This document shows positions 18,440 through 28,296 of a stretch of 64,000 nucleotides of DNA, piece by piece (the stretch's first letter is position 1; each line of letters begins with the position of its first letter). Below the pieces are notes generated by a model. That model saw nothing but the letters and a program-made list of their open reading frames with translations. It had not been told where the DNA came from and searched no databases. Origin of the DNA: JARFQW01 sp963842955 (GTDB lineage: Bacteria; Pseudomonadota; Gammaproteobacteria; Steroidobacterales; XN24); NCBI GenBank assembly GCA_963842955.1, contig CAWJIJ010000009.1:558001-622000 (forward strand). Reading direction: 5' to 3'. The translations under genes and the position numbers were made by a program.

Positions 18440-21400
18440 CGCCGGGCTTCGTACACCTGCGCGTGCATTCCGAGTACTCGCTGGTCGACGGTTTGCTGCG
18501 AATTCCCCAGCTCGTGTCTGCCGTGGCGGAACGGGACATGGGGGCGGTAGCCCTGACCGACCAGAGCAATCTCTTCGGCATGGTCAAGTTTTATCGGGCG
18601 GCCGTGTCGCGCGGTATCAAGCCCATCATCGGCTGTGATGCCTGGCTGGCACCGTCCGCGGAGGACGCCCCGCCAAGCCGGCTCGGGCTGTTGTGCATGG
18701 ATGAGGCCGGTTACCGAAACCTGGCCCGGCTGGTGACCCTGAGCTATGGCGAAGGCCAGCGGCATGGCCGTGCCCTGCTACGCGAGGAGTGGCTGGATGA
18801 GGAGTCCTGCGGCGGTCTGATCGCGTTGTCCGGAGCAAGGGAGGGGGATGTCGGCCGGGCGCTGCTGGCGGAGCGCCCGGATGAAGCCCTCTCGGCCGTC
18901 TCCCGGTGGCGCCGGCTGTTTCCCGGGCGTTTCTACCTCGAGATCCAGCGCACCGGCCGGGATGCGGAGGAAGAGTACGTGGCTGCGGCCGTTGACCTGG
19001 CTGCGTCCGAACGCCTGCCGCTGGTCGCGACGAACGATGTCCGATTCCTGGCGCCCACGGATTTCGAGGCCCATGAGGCGAGGGTATGCATCAACCAGGG
19101 GCATACCCTGAGCGACCCGCGCCGTCCGAGGGAGTATCACGAGCAGCAGTACTTGCGCTCTCCCGAGGAAATGGCGGCGCTGTTTCCCGATTTGCCGGAG
19201 GCCCTGGCCAATACCGTCGAGGTCGCCAGGCGCTGTACCGTGGAGCTGCGTCTGGGCGAAAGCTACCTGCCCGACTTCCCGGTTCCCAAGGGCGACACGA
19301 CGGAGAGCTTCCTCCGAAAAACCGCCAGCGACGCCCTCGAGGCGCGCCTGCCAGCGTTGCTGGCGGCGTCTGACGAAGGTTCCAGCGGCGAAGACTATCG
19401 CCAGCGCCTGACCGATGAGCTCGATGTGATCTGCGGCATGGGCTTCCCGGGCTACTTCCTGATCGTCGCGGATTTCATCCAGTGGGCCAGGGACAACCAC
19501 GTTCCCGTTGGCCCCGGGCGAGGATCCGGCGCTGGCTCGCTCGTCGCCTTTGTTTTGGGAATAACAGACTTAGATCCAATACGTTATGAGCTACTTTTCG
19601 AGCGTTTTCTAAATCCAGAGCGCGTGTCCATGCCGGACTTTGACGTGGACTTCTGCATGGATGGCCGGGACCGGGTGATCGACTACGTCGCGCGCCGTTA
19701 CGGCCGCGAGAGCGTTGCCCAGATCATCACCTTCGGCACGATGGCCGCGAAGGCCGTCGTTCGGGACGTGGGCCGGGTGCTGGGCCATCCGTTCGGCTTT
19801 GTGGACCGGATCGCCAAGCTCATTCCGTTCGAGATAGGCATGACGCTGGACAAGGCCTTGACCGAGGAGCCGGAGCTCAAGCGTCTCTATGACGCCGAGG
19901 ATGAAGTCCGGGGGCTGCTGGACCTGGGCCGGAGCCTGGAGGGGCTGGCCCGCAACGCCGGGAAACATGCCGGCGGCGTGGTGATTGCGCCGACGGTGCT
20001 GACCGACTTTACGCCTCTGTACATGGAAGAGGGCGGCAGTTCGACGGTAACCCAGCTCGACAAGGACGATGTCGAGGCGGTCGGCCTGGTCAAGTTCGAC
20101 TTTCTCGGTCTGCGAACGCTGACCATCATTGACCATGCGGTGCGGCGAGTGAATGCGCTACGGGCGGGTGCCGGGGAGCCGCCGCTGGACATGGCCACCG
20201 TGCCTTATGACGATCCGAAGGCTTTTGCCCTGCTGAAGGCCTGTCAGACGACGGCGGTATTTCAGCTCGAATCCCGGGGCATGAAGGACTTGATAAAGCG
20301 TCTTCAGCCAGACCGCTTCGACGATATCGTCGCGCTGGTAGCGCTGTTCAGGCCGGGGCCGCTGCAGTCGGGCATGGTGGACGACTTCATCAGCCGCAAG
20401 CACGGCCGGAACCAGGAGCCCATCGACTACTTCCATCCGGATCTCGAGCCAATTCTCGAACCCACCTATGGCGTGATCCTGTACCAGGAACAGGTCATGC
20501 AGATCGCCCAGGTTCTCGCGGGCTATAGTCTGGGCGCGGCGGACCTCCTGCGGCGGGCCATGGGCAAGAAGAAGCCTGAGGAGATGGCCCGCCAGCGATC
20601 AATCTTCGTCACCGGCGCCGTGGACCGGGGGGTGGACGAGAGCACGGCGACCTACATCTTCGATCTCATGGAGAAGTTCGCCGGTTACGGATTCAACAAG
20701 AGCCACTCGGCGGCCTACGCGGTGCTGTCGTACCAGACTGCCTGGCTGAAGGCCTACTATCCGGCAGCCTTCATGGCGGCCGTCCTGTCAGCCGACATGG
20801 ATCACACGGACAAGGTCGTAACGCTCATCGATGAGTGCGGCCACATGGGCCTGTCCGTGGAGCCGCCGGACGTTAACGAATCCCGCTACGAATTCACCGT
20901 TGCGGGTGAACGGGTTCTTCGCTATGGGCTTGGAGCGGTCAAGGGGGTGGGCCAGGGCGCGGTAGAGTCGCTCATGGCGGAGCGGGAGAGCGGGGGTGTC
21001 TTCAAGACGATCTTCGACTTCTGTCGCCGGATCGACCTGCAAAAATGCAACAAGCGGACCCTCGAGGCGCTGATACGGGCGGGGGCGCTGGATTCGCTTG
21101 CACCAAATCGCCCGACGCTCATGCATCTCCTGCCCAAGGCCATCCAGGAGGCAGACCAGGCCGCACGCGCGGAAGAAGCTGGCCAGGACGACCTGTTTGG
21201 TGGGCCGGCATCGGGCCAAACGGAAAACTCTTCAGTCGCATCAGAGGTTCTCCCTGACTGGAGTGACGCTGAGCGCCTCGCGGGAGAGAAAGAGACCCTT
21301 GGCCTTTACCTGACCGGCCACCCGATCGAGGAGTTTCTGCCGGACCTGGAGCATCTGACCAGCGGGCGCATCAGCGCGCTCGCCGGTGATCCACCGCCGG

Positions 21401-21936
21401 AAGGGGAGAGTGGCTTTCGCGGTCCCAAGCGCGAGGTGACTGCGGCTGGCCTGGTCGTGGATATGCGTCGGCGGGGCAACCGCGTTAGCCTCGTGCTGGA
21501 TGACCGCAGCGGGCGAATGGAGGTCACGCTCTTCGACGATGTCTATCAGGAGCACCGGCATGTCGTTGCCAAGGACGTAGTCCTGGTGGTCGAGGGCACG
21601 TTGCGCTACGACGACTTCATCGGTGGCTGGCGCGTTACCGCCCGCGGAATAAAGGACATCGATTCTGCCCGCCAGGCGGCAGCGCACCGGCTGCTGATTC
21701 GATGGCAGGCGAACGGAGCCGGAGAGAGCTTCGTCGGTGACCTGAAGGCGGCCCTGGAACCGTTTCGGGCCGGGCCATGCGCGGTTGCCGTTGTTTATCG
21801 TGGCGGTGCCGCCGGGGCTCGCCTGTCGCTGGGCCCTGACTGGTCGGTGCGTCCGACGCGGGAACTCCTGCACCGTCTCAACGGACTGGTCGGCGGAGAG
21901 AACGTGCGTCTGGAATACCGCCGCCAGCTCAGCTGA
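18436..21936 (+). CDS. dnaE: DNA polymerase III alpha subunit
   Basis: Catalytic subunit of the replicative polymerase. 1166 residues, close to the E. coli length. The N-terminal PHP domain starts FVHLRVHSEYSLVDG. The palm has catalytic aspartates D401 and D403 in MPDFDVDFCMDG. Fingers and a tandem HhH region follow, then an OB fold near 1000-1090 (VVDMRRRGNRVSLVLDD) and a C-terminal tau-binding domain. Codons 372-395 (19549-19620) have unusually AT-rich, rare-codon usage, described separately. The upstream rnhB overlap suggests translational coupling with the lipid A genes. Confidence 0.98.
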   Translation: MTPGFVHLRVHSEYSLVDGLLRIPQLVSAVAERDMGAVALTDQSNLFGMVKFYRAAVSRGIKPIIGCDAWLAPSAEDAPPSRLGLLCMDEAGYRNLARLVTLSYGEGQRHGRALLREEWLDEESCGGLIALSGAREGDVGRALLAERPDEALSAVSRWRRLFPGRFYLEIQRTGRDAEEEYVAAAVDLAASERLPLVATNDVRFLAPTDFEAHEARVCINQGHTLSDPRRPREYHEQQYLRSPEEMAALFPDLPEALANTVEVARRCTVELRLGESYLPDFPVPKGDTTESFLRKTASDALEARLPALLAASDEGSSGEDYRQRLTDELDVICGMGFPGYFLIVADFIQWARDNHVPVGPGRGSGAGSLVAFVLGITDLDPIRYELLFERFLNPERVSMPDFDVDFCMDGRDRVIDYVARRYGRESVAQIITFGTMAAKAVVRDVGRVLGHPFGFVDRIAKLIPFEIGMTLDKALTEEPELKRLYDAEDEVRGLLDLGRSLEGLARNAGKHAGGVVIAPTVLTDFTPLYMEEGGSSTVTQLDKDDVEAVGLVKFDFLGLRTLTIIDHAVRRVNALRAGAGEPPLDMATVPYDDPKAFALLKACQTTAVFQLESRGMKDLIKRLQPDRFDDIVALVALFRPGPLQSGMVDDFISRKHGRNQEPIDYFHPDLEPILEPTYGVILYQEQVMQIAQVLAGYSLGAADLLRRAMGKKKPEEMARQRSIFVTGAVDRGVDESTATYIFDLMEKFAGYGFNKSHSAAYAVLSYQTAWLKAYYPAAFMAAVLSADMDHTDKVVTLIDECGHMGLSVEPPDVNESRYEFTVAGERVLRYGLGAVKGVGQGAVESLMAERESGGVFKTIFDFCRRIDLQKCNKRTLEALIRAGALDSLAPNRPTLMHLLPKAIQEADQAARAEEAGQDDLFGGPASGQTENSSVASEVLPDWSDAERLAGEKETLGLYLTGHPIEEFLPDLEHLTSGRISALAGDPPPEGESGFRGPKREVTAAGLVVDMRRRGNRVSLVLDDRSGRMEVTLFDDVYQEHRHVVAKDVVLVVEGTLRYDDFIGGWRVTARGIKDIDSARQAAAHRLLIRWQANGAGESFVGDLKAALEPFRAGPCAVAVVYRGGAAGARLSLGPDWSVRPTRELLHRLNGLVGGENVRLEYRRQLS
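19549..19620 (+). other. AT-rich rare-codon patch within dnaE
   Basis: For 24 codons the gene abandons its usual GC-ending codons and uses TTT GTT TTG GGA ATA ACA, then TTA, CCA, ATA, CTA, CTT, CTA and AAT. By count, 19561-19620 has 22 G+C in 60 bases, against well over 60 % in the codons on either side. The encoded protein (GITDLDPIRYELLFERFLNP) is the normal conserved DnaE sequence, so only synonymous positions differ. Both boundaries are abrupt. Confidence 0.9.
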
Positions 21937-21996
21937 AAGCTTGCCTGTGGCACCTGCCGTCGATAGTGTTCGCACCATGCCCGGGCGGATAATTCC

Positions 21997-22956
21997 ATGA
22001 CTATGAATTTTCTCGACTTCGAGAAGCCGATCGCCGAACTGGAAGCGAAGATCGACGAACTCCGCTATGTCGGCGACGATTCCGAGGTCAATCTCAACGA
22101 AGAAATCGCCCGGTTGCGCGCCAAGAGCGAGACGCTGACGCGCAGCATTTTTCAGAATTTGTCCAGCTGGCAGATTGCTCAGCTGGCCCGCCATCCGCTG
22201 CGGCCCTACACGCTCGATTACATTGAACGGATCTTCACAGACTGGGAAGAGCTGCACGGCGACCGGGCCTACGCCGATGATGCCGCGATTGTGACCGGCC
22301 TCGCGCGGCTCGACGACCGCCCCGTCGCCATTATCGGCCACCAGAAGGGTCGCGATACGAAGGAAAAGGTCCGCCGGAACTTCGGTATGCCCCGGCCGGA
22401 GGGCTATCGGAAAGCTCTGCGGATCATGAATATGGCTGCCCGCTTCGGTTTGCCGCTCATCACGTTCATCGATACGCCGGGTGCCTATCCCGGGGTCGGA
22501 GCGGAAGAGCGCGGCCAGAGCGAGGCGATCGCGCGCAATCTTCGGGAGATGTCCAGGCTTGACTGCCCGATCGTGTCCGTGGTGATCGGCGAAGGGGGCT
22601 CCGGCGGAGCGCTTGCCGTCGGAGTGGCCGACCGCGTCATGATGCTTCAGTACAGCATCTACTCGGTGATTTCCCCCGAGGGGTGCGCCTCGATTTTGTG
22701 GAAAAGTGCGGACAAGGCGGAGGAAGCCGCCGAGGCGATGGGCGTCACCGCTGAACGCCTCACCGAACTCGATCTCGTGGACACGGTCCTGGAAGAGCCC
22801 CTGGGCGGCGCGCACAGGGATCCCGACGCCATGTCGGTGACGGTGGCCGCGGCGCTAAACGAGCAGCTGGCCCGGCTGGACGACCGCTCGCCCCAGGAGC
22901 GGCTCGACGATCGCTACCGGCGGCTGATGGCGTTCGGCCAGTTCGAGGAGGGCTGA
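21997..22956 (+). CDS. accA: Acetyl-CoA carboxylase carboxyltransferase subunit alpha
   Basis: Transfers carboxyl from biotin to acetyl-CoA with AccD, committing carbon to fatty acid synthesis. 319 residues. Expected N-terminus MNFLDFEKPIAELEAKI (a second ATG at 22003 is the usual family start). Crotonase-type core with PEGYRKALRIMNMAARFGLP, TFIDTPGAYPGVGAEERGQ and VIGEGGSGGALAVGVADRV. The 60-base gap after dnaE shows no convincing promoter. Confidence 0.97.
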   Translation: MTMNFLDFEKPIAELEAKIDELRYVGDDSEVNLNEEIARLRAKSETLTRSIFQNLSSWQIAQLARHPLRPYTLDYIERIFTDWEELHGDRAYADDAAIVTGLARLDDRPVAIIGHQKGRDTKEKVRRNFGMPRPEGYRKALRIMNMAARFGLPLITFIDTPGAYPGVGAEERGQSEAIARNLREMSRLDCPIVSVVIGEGGSGGALAVGVADRVMMLQYSIYSVISPEGCASILWKSADKAEEAAEAMGVTAERLTELDLVDTVLEEPLGGAHRDPDAMSVTVAAALNEQLARLDDRSPQERLDDRYRRLMAFGQFEEG

Positions 22957-22999
22957 GCTGAGTTTCGCTCCGGAGGTCCTGCGGCGCCGGCTGGAGCAA

Positions 23000-24322
23000 A
23001 TGTTCCCAGACGCCGGAAGCCGGCGTTATGCCATCGCCTTCTCCGGCGGCATGGACTCCACCTCTCTGCTCGCCGCAACGAGCCGCCTCGCCCACGCGGG
23101 TTTCGGCGCCGCCCTGAGAGCTATCCACGTGGATCATGGCCTGCATCCGGAATCCGCGCGCTGGGCAAGCCAGGCCCGCCAGCGTGCCCGGGCGCTGGGA
23201 GTGGAATGCGTTGCTATCGCCGTCGACGGCCGGCCCCCGGCGGGCCATAGTCGGGAGGCCGCGGCACGCGATGCGCGTTATGCCGGCCTGGCTGCCGTTA
23301 TGCAGGACGGCGAGATCTTGCTGACCGCCCAGCACCTGGATGACCAGGCGGAGACCGTGCTCCTGCAGCTGCTTCGCGGTGGCGGCCCGGCGGGTTTCGG
23401 CGCCATGCCGGATGTCCGCGCCTTTGGCCCGGGCTGGCTTGCACGGCCCTTGCTGTCCACTCCTCGCGCGACCCTGAAAGCCTGGGCGGAAGCTGCCGGC
23501 ATGAGCTGGTTCGAGGACCCGTCCAACCAGGATCTCTCACTGGATCGGGTGCACGTGAGGCAAGTCCTTCTGCCCGGGCTTTATGGGCGCTGGCCGGGTG
23601 CCCGGCAAACCCTGGCCCGTGCGGCCGGGCACGCACGCGAGGCGGCGAAACTCCTCGATGATCTGGCGGCCATCGACCGGGCGGGCACAAGCGCTGGCGA
23701 CTGGATCGAGATTGCGCCACTGGCGGAGCTCGGAGGCAGCCGGGCCAGAAACGCGATTCGCGGCTGGTTGCGGTCCCAGGATATGCCCATGCCGTCCGCA
23801 GTCCGCCTTCGCCGGATCGCGAACGAGCTGGTGTCGGGCCGGGTCGGCGGCCAGGGGGAGGTGTTGTGGACCGGTGGGGGCGTCCGCCGCTGGCGCGGAC
23901 GACTGTTTGCGGTGGGTCCGCTGTCCCCGCCGCCGGCGGGTTTCCTGAGCTGGGATACAGGCAAGGGTCCGCTGAGCTTGCCGGGGGAGCTTGGGACCCT
24001 GTCGGTCAGGCCGGAGCCGGGCGGGCTGGACGAGGCGTTGTTCAGCCTGCCGGTGTCCGTGGGCTGGCGATCCGGCGGGGAACGGTTGCGGCTGCGGGCG
24101 GGCGGCCCATCGCGCACTCTCAAGAACCTGTTTCGCGAGGCGGGCATCCGGCCATGGATGCGCGGACGCATTCCGCTGATCTATTCCGGGAAATGCCTGA
24201 TAGCGGCCGGGGACCTGTTTGTTGCCGCCGGGAACACGGGCGGGAATGCAAGCGGGCTCGCAGTCTCCTGGACGGCCCATCCGCCAATCGACGGAGGCTG
24301 GCGCAAGCCCGGTAATCTGTAA
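23000..24322 (+). CDS. tilS: tRNA(Ile)-lysidine synthetase
   Basis: Modifies C34 of the AUA-reading isoleucine tRNA to lysidine. 440 residues from ATG 23000, which lies 4-5 bases after GGAG. The frame is open further upstream (back to about 22958) but offers only CTG codons there. PP-loop ATP motif SGGMDSTSLL near residues 15-24, then AIHVDHGLHPESARWA and TAQHLDDQAETVLLQLLRGG. The C-terminal substrate-binding domain includes GGPSRTLKNLFREAGIRPWM. Confidence 0.93.
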   Translation: MFPDAGSRRYAIAFSGGMDSTSLLAATSRLAHAGFGAALRAIHVDHGLHPESARWASQARQRARALGVECVAIAVDGRPPAGHSREAAARDARYAGLAAVMQDGEILLTAQHLDDQAETVLLQLLRGGGPAGFGAMPDVRAFGPGWLARPLLSTPRATLKAWAEAAGMSWFEDPSNQDLSLDRVHVRQVLLPGLYGRWPGARQTLARAAGHAREAAKLLDDLAAIDRAGTSAGDWIEIAPLAELGGSRARNAIRGWLRSQDMPMPSAVRLRRIANELVSGRVGGQGEVLWTGGGVRRWRGRLFAVGPLSPPPAGFLSWDTGKGPLSLPGELGTLSVRPEPGGLDEALFSLPVSVGWRSGGERLRLRAGGPSRTLKNLFREAGIRPWMRGRIPLIYSGKCLIAAGDLFVAAGNTGGNASGLAVSWTAHPPIDGGWRKPGNL

Positions 24323-24392
24323 GGGGGCCTGCCAGCCGCCGGTCGCGCGCTCCGGGAGGGTGGTTTTAGGCAAGTTCTTTGTGGCTGGCCGA

Positions 24393-24421
24393 TTGTGGTC
24401 GAGCCCCGCTTCTGGTACGTT
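24393..24421 (+). promoter_or_regulatory. Possible pyrG promoter
   Basis: TTGTGG (24393-24398) and TACGTT (24416-24421) are spaced 17 bp, 53 bases before the pyrG ATG. The -10 match is only partial. It lies in the 151-base gap after tilS, one of the longer gaps in this region. Confidence 0.25.
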
Positions 24422-24473
24422 GGCGTCCCGTCGTTTATTGCCTTCTGGCGTCTCTTTTTCGGCGGTAATCCTG

Positions 24474-26120
24474 ATGACTCGTTACGTCTTCGTCACCGGT
24501 GGCGTGGTTTCTTCTTTGGGGAAGGGCCTGGCCTCGGCATCTCTCGGTGCGATCCTTGAAGCTCGCGGGCTCAAGGTCAGCCTGATGAAACTGGATCCCT
24601 ACATCAACGTGGATCCGGGCACGATGAGTCCCTTCCAGCACGGCGAGGTGTTCGTCACCGAAGACGGTGCGGAAACGGACCTGGATCTGGGTCACTACGA
24701 ACGCTTTGTTCGCACGACCACATCCCGCCACAGCAATTTCACAACCGGCAAGATCTACGAGACCGTTCTGGCCAAGGAGCGGCGCGGGGACTACCTCGGC
24801 GCGACCGTCCAGGTGATTCCCCATGTCACCGATGAGATCAAGCATTCGATCCAGGTCGGGGGTGCCGGTGCGGACGTCTGCCTCGTTGAGATCGGCGGGA
24901 CGGTCGGCGACATCGAGTCGCTGCCTTTTCTCGAGGCCATTCGCCAGATGGGTACCGAGTTGCCGCGGGACCAGGTCGTCTTCATGCACCTGACCCTGGT
25001 TCCCTACATCCCGACGTCACGGGAGATGAAGACCAAGCCCACCCAGCATTCGGTCAAGGAACTGCGGTCAATTGGTATTCAGCCCGATGTCCTGCTTTGC
25101 CGGGCCGATCGGCCGTTACCCGACGAGCAGCGCAGGAAAATCGCGCTGTTTACGAATGTTCAGGAACCGGCGGTGATTTCCGCCGTCGATGCGGACGATA
25201 TCTACAAGATCCCGATGATGCTCAACGAGCAGGGCCTGGACGAGATCGTGGTTACCAAGCTGGGCCTGGACGCGCCGCCGGCGGACCTGTCGGAGTGGCG
25301 GGCCGTGGTCGACGCGAAAGCCAGTCCGCGGGACCAGGTGGATATCGCCATGGTCGGCAAGTACGTGGAATTTCGCGACTCCTACATTTCCCTGAACGAG
25401 GCGCTCGTCAATGCCGGCGTCAAGGTCCGTAGCCGGGTCAGGATTCACTACCTGGACTCGGAGGACCTGGAACGGGACGGCGTGGGCTGTCTCGAGGGCA
25501 TGGATGCAATCCTGGTGCCCGGAGGTTTCGGCGAGCGGGGTATCGAAGGCAAGATCGCCGCGGCCCGGTATGCGCGCGAGAACGGAATCCCTTATCTCGG
25601 CATTTGCCTGGGACTGCAGGTTGCGGTCATCGAATTCGCGCGCAGCGTGGCAGGGCAGGAGGGGGCCCACAGCACTGAGTTTGATCAGGACGCACCGCAT
25701 CCCGTCATTGCCCTGATCACGGAGTGGCAGGAAAGCGACGGCCGCGTGGAGCAGCGTTCCGAATCCTCGGACAAGGGCGGCACCATGCGCCTCGGCGCCC
25801 AGGAGTGCCGCCTAAAACCCGACTCACTGGCCCGGGAAATCTACGGGGACGACGTGGTCCGCGAGCGGCATCGGCATCGCTACGAGTTCAACAACCGGTA
25901 CCGCGAGACCCTCGAGGCGTCCGGGCTGGTCTTTTCCGGCTGGTCGGCCAGCGGACTTGTTGAGATGATCGAGTTGCCATCACATCCCTGGTTCCTGGCC
26001 TGCCAGTTCCATCCGGAGTTCACGGCCAACCCGCGGGACGGGCATCCGCTGTTCACGAGTTTCGTTACGGCAGCGCGCAATTTCAGACAGGGCCAGATGC
26101 CCGAGGCGGTGGAAGCGTGA
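24474..26120 (+). CDS. pyrG: CTP synthase
   Basis: Aminates UTP to CTP using glutamine. The ATG at 24474 is chosen because MTRYVFVTGGVVSSLGKGLA is the universal N-terminus; open frame upstream is not used. 548 residues. The synthetase domain contains MKLDPYINVDPGTMSPFQHG. The C-terminal class I glutaminase has the nucleophile Cys in YLGICLGLQVAVIEFAR and the His-Glu pair in FHPEF. It overlaps kdsA by 4 bases. Confidence 0.97.
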   Translation: MTRYVFVTGGVVSSLGKGLASASLGAILEARGLKVSLMKLDPYINVDPGTMSPFQHGEVFVTEDGAETDLDLGHYERFVRTTTSRHSNFTTGKIYETVLAKERRGDYLGATVQVIPHVTDEIKHSIQVGGAGADVCLVEIGGTVGDIESLPFLEAIRQMGTELPRDQVVFMHLTLVPYIPTSREMKTKPTQHSVKELRSIGIQPDVLLCRADRPLPDEQRRKIALFTNVQEPAVISAVDADDIYKIPMMLNEQGLDEIVVTKLGLDAPPADLSEWRAVVDAKASPRDQVDIAMVGKYVEFRDSYISLNEALVNAGVKVRSRVRIHYLDSEDLERDGVGCLEGMDAILVPGGFGERGIEGKIAAARYARENGIPYLGICLGLQVAVIEFARSVAGQEGAHSTEFDQDAPHPVIALITEWQESDGRVEQRSESSDKGGTMRLGAQECRLKPDSLAREIYGDDVVRERHRHRYEFNNRYRETLEASGLVFSGWSASGLVEMIELPSHPWFLACQFHPEFTANPRDGHPLFTSFVTAARNFRQGQMPEAVEA

Positions 26121-26950
26121 AGCTTTGTGGATTCGACATCGGACCCGACAAGCCGTTTTTTCTCATAGCCGGTCCCTGCGTCGTCGAAAGCCGGGAGATG
26201 GCCCTGGAAACGGCGACCGCGCTGAAAGCGCTAACCTCCGAACTGGAAGTGCCGTTCATTTACAAGTCGTCCTTCGACAAGGCCAACCGGTCATCCATCG
26301 GCAGCTTCCGTGGTCCGGGAATGGACAAGGGCCTGGAGATTCTGGCGGAGGTCCGGGAAACCCTGGGCGTGCCGGTGTTGACCGACGTGCATGAAGACAC
26401 ACCGATGGATGTTGTCGCCCAGGCGGTCGACGTGCTCCAGACGCCGGCATTTCTCTGCCGGCAGACCAATTTCATCCTTCGCGTTGCCCAGACCGGGCTC
26501 CCTGTCAATATCAAGAAAGGCCAGTTCCTGTCGCCATGGGAAATGGGCAACGTGGTGGACAAGGCCCGGTCTACGGGCAACGAGTCCATCATGGTCTGCG
26601 AACGCGGGTTCTCGTTCGGATACAACAATCTCGTCTCGGACATGCGCTCCCTCGCCGTCATGCGGGAAACCGGCGCGCCAGTCGTATTCGACGCAACCCA
26701 CTCGGTCCAGCTGCCGGGAGGCAAGGGCACCGCATCGGGCGGCCAGCGGGAATTCGTCCCGGTCCTGTCCCGGGCAGCCGTGGCCGTTGGCGTATCTGGC
26801 CTGTTCATGGAAACCCATCCGGATCCGGAAAAGGCGCTCAGCGACGGGCCGAATGCATGGCCATTGGATCGAATGAAACGCCTTCTCACCATGCTCAAGG
26901 GTCTTGACCGGCTGGTGAAGTCGGAACCATTCGAGGAATCCCGCCTGTAA
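26117..26950 (+). CDS. kdsA: 2-dehydro-3-deoxyphosphooctonate aldolase (Kdo-8-P synthase)
   Basis: Condenses arabinose 5-phosphate and PEP to Kdo 8-phosphate for the LPS inner core. 277 residues. FFLIAGPCVVESREMA, YKSSFDKANRSS, VLTDVHEDTP and VFDATHSVQLPGG carry the substrate-binding residues. Start GTG overlaps the pyrG stop. The pyrG-kdsA-eno order is typical of gammaproteobacteria: CTP is needed to activate Kdo, and enolase makes PEP. Confidence 0.97.
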   Translation: MKLCGFDIGPDKPFFLIAGPCVVESREMALETATALKALTSELEVPFIYKSSFDKANRSSIGSFRGPGMDKGLEILAEVRETLGVPVLTDVHEDTPMDVVAQAVDVLQTPAFLCRQTNFILRVAQTGLPVNIKKGQFLSPWEMGNVVDKARSTGNESIMVCERGFSFGYNNLVSDMRSLAVMRETGAPVVFDATHSVQLPGGKGTASGGQREFVPVLSRAAVAVGVSGLFMETHPDPEKALSDGPNAWPLDRMKRLLTMLKGLDRLVKSEPFEESRL

Positions 26951-26982
26951 CCCGGCATACGGTAGGCTTGGAGGAACTGTTG

Positions 26983-28272
26983 ATGACCAAAATCGCTCAT
27001 GTTCGAGCTCGGGAAATCATCGATTCGAGGGGAAACCCGACGGTCGAAGCGGACGTCTTGCTTGCGGATGGCCATTTCGGCCGGGCTGCGGTTCCCTCCG
27101 GGGCGTCAACCGGAACCCGGGAAGCCGTCGAGCTGCGTGACGGCGACAAGACCCGCTACCTGGGCAAGGGCGTCCTGGGTGCCGTGGGCCATGTGAATGG
27201 CGAGATTCGCAAGGCCGTTGTGGGCATGGATTCCGCCGACCAGGAGTCGGTGGATCAGTGCCTGATCGATCTCGACGGCACGGACAACAAGGGGCGGCTG
27301 GGAGCCAATGCGATCCTCTCTGTCTCCCTGGCCACGGCGAAGGCTGCCGCGGCTGCCGCCGGACAGTCGCTATTCCGCTACCTGGATACTGACGGGGATG
27401 CCTTCATGCCGGTCCCGATGATGAACATCATTAACGGCGGCGAGCATGCCCAGAACAACGTCGACATCCAGGAATTCATGATCATGCCGGTGGGTGCGCC
27501 GAGTTTTGGTGAGGCCCTGCGGTGCGGCGCCGAGATCTTTCACGCGCTCAAGGCGGTCCTGCATGGTCAGGGGCTGGCGACGAGCGTGGGCGACGAGGGC
27601 GGATTCGCTCCGGATCTGCCCTCCAACGAGGCAGCCTTCGAAACTATCCTCGTGGCCATCGAAAAGGCGGGATACAAGGCAGGTGAGGACATTGCGCTTG
27701 CCATGGACGTCGCCAGCAGTGAGTTCTACGAGAACGGCGTTTATCGACTGTCCGCGGATGGCCGCGAGTTTGATTCGGCGGGGTTCTCGGACTATCTCGC
27801 GGACCTCGTCGACCGCTATCCCATCGTGTCCATCGAAGACGGCATGTCCGAGGGTGACTGGGACGGCTGGAAAATTCACACCGAGCGCCTCGGCGACCGG
27901 GTGCAGCTGGTGGGTGATGACCTGTTCGTCACCAACACGAGCATTCTTCGCGAAGGTATCGACAAGGGCATTGGCAACTCGATCCTGATCAAGGTCAACC
28001 AGATCGGGACGCTGACTGAAACCCTGGCCGCTATCGCTATGGCGGAGGAGGCCGGCTATTCGTCGGTAGTCTCGCACCGCTCGGGCGAGACCGAAGACGC
28101 GACGATTGCCGACATCGCGGTGGCCACGACCGCGACCCAGATCAAGACCGGCTCCATGTCCCGGTCCGATCGCATCGCCAAGTACAACCAGTTGCTGAGA
28201 ATCGAAGAGGAGCTCGGCGACACAGCTCGCTATCCCGGACGGGAAGCGTTTCCCCGGGGCATAGGCCGGTAG
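26983..28272 (+). CDS. eno: Enolase
   Basis: Interconverts 2-phosphoglycerate and PEP. The ATG at 26983 follows GGAGGA (26970-26975) and gives 429 residues starting MTKIAHVRAREIIDSRGNPT. Proton-shuttle and metal-binding regions are present: SVGDEGGFAPD, SIEDGMSEGDW, VGDDLFVTN, and the signature ILIKVNQIGTLTET followed by SHRSGETED. Probably co-transcribed with kdsA upstream and ftsB downstream. Confidence 0.98.
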   Translation: MTKIAHVRAREIIDSRGNPTVEADVLLADGHFGRAAVPSGASTGTREAVELRDGDKTRYLGKGVLGAVGHVNGEIRKAVVGMDSADQESVDQCLIDLDGTDNKGRLGANAILSVSLATAKAAAAAAGQSLFRYLDTDGDAFMPVPMMNIINGGEHAQNNVDIQEFMIMPVGAPSFGEALRCGAEIFHALKAVLHGQGLATSVGDEGGFAPDLPSNEAAFETILVAIEKAGYKAGEDIALAMDVASSEFYENGVYRLSADGREFDSAGFSDYLADLVDRYPIVSIEDGMSEGDWDGWKIHTERLGDRVQLVGDDLFVTNTSILREGIDKGIGNSILIKVNQIGTLTETLAAIAMAEEAGYSSVVSHRSGETEDATIADIAVATTATQIKTGSMSRSDRIAKYNQLLRIEEELGDTARYPGREAFPRGIGR

Positions 28273-28296
28273 GGGTTTTCCCGGGCCAGCCAGCTC

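Noticed and set aside
21241..22815. A 524-codon minus-strand open frame opposite dnaE and accA
   Set aside because: Antisense to conserved genes; no motif and no ribosome-binding site.
24219..24473. N-terminal extension of pyrG
   Set aside because: The frame is open but reads through tilS in another frame; MTRYVFVTGGVVSS at 24474 is the universal CTP synthase start.
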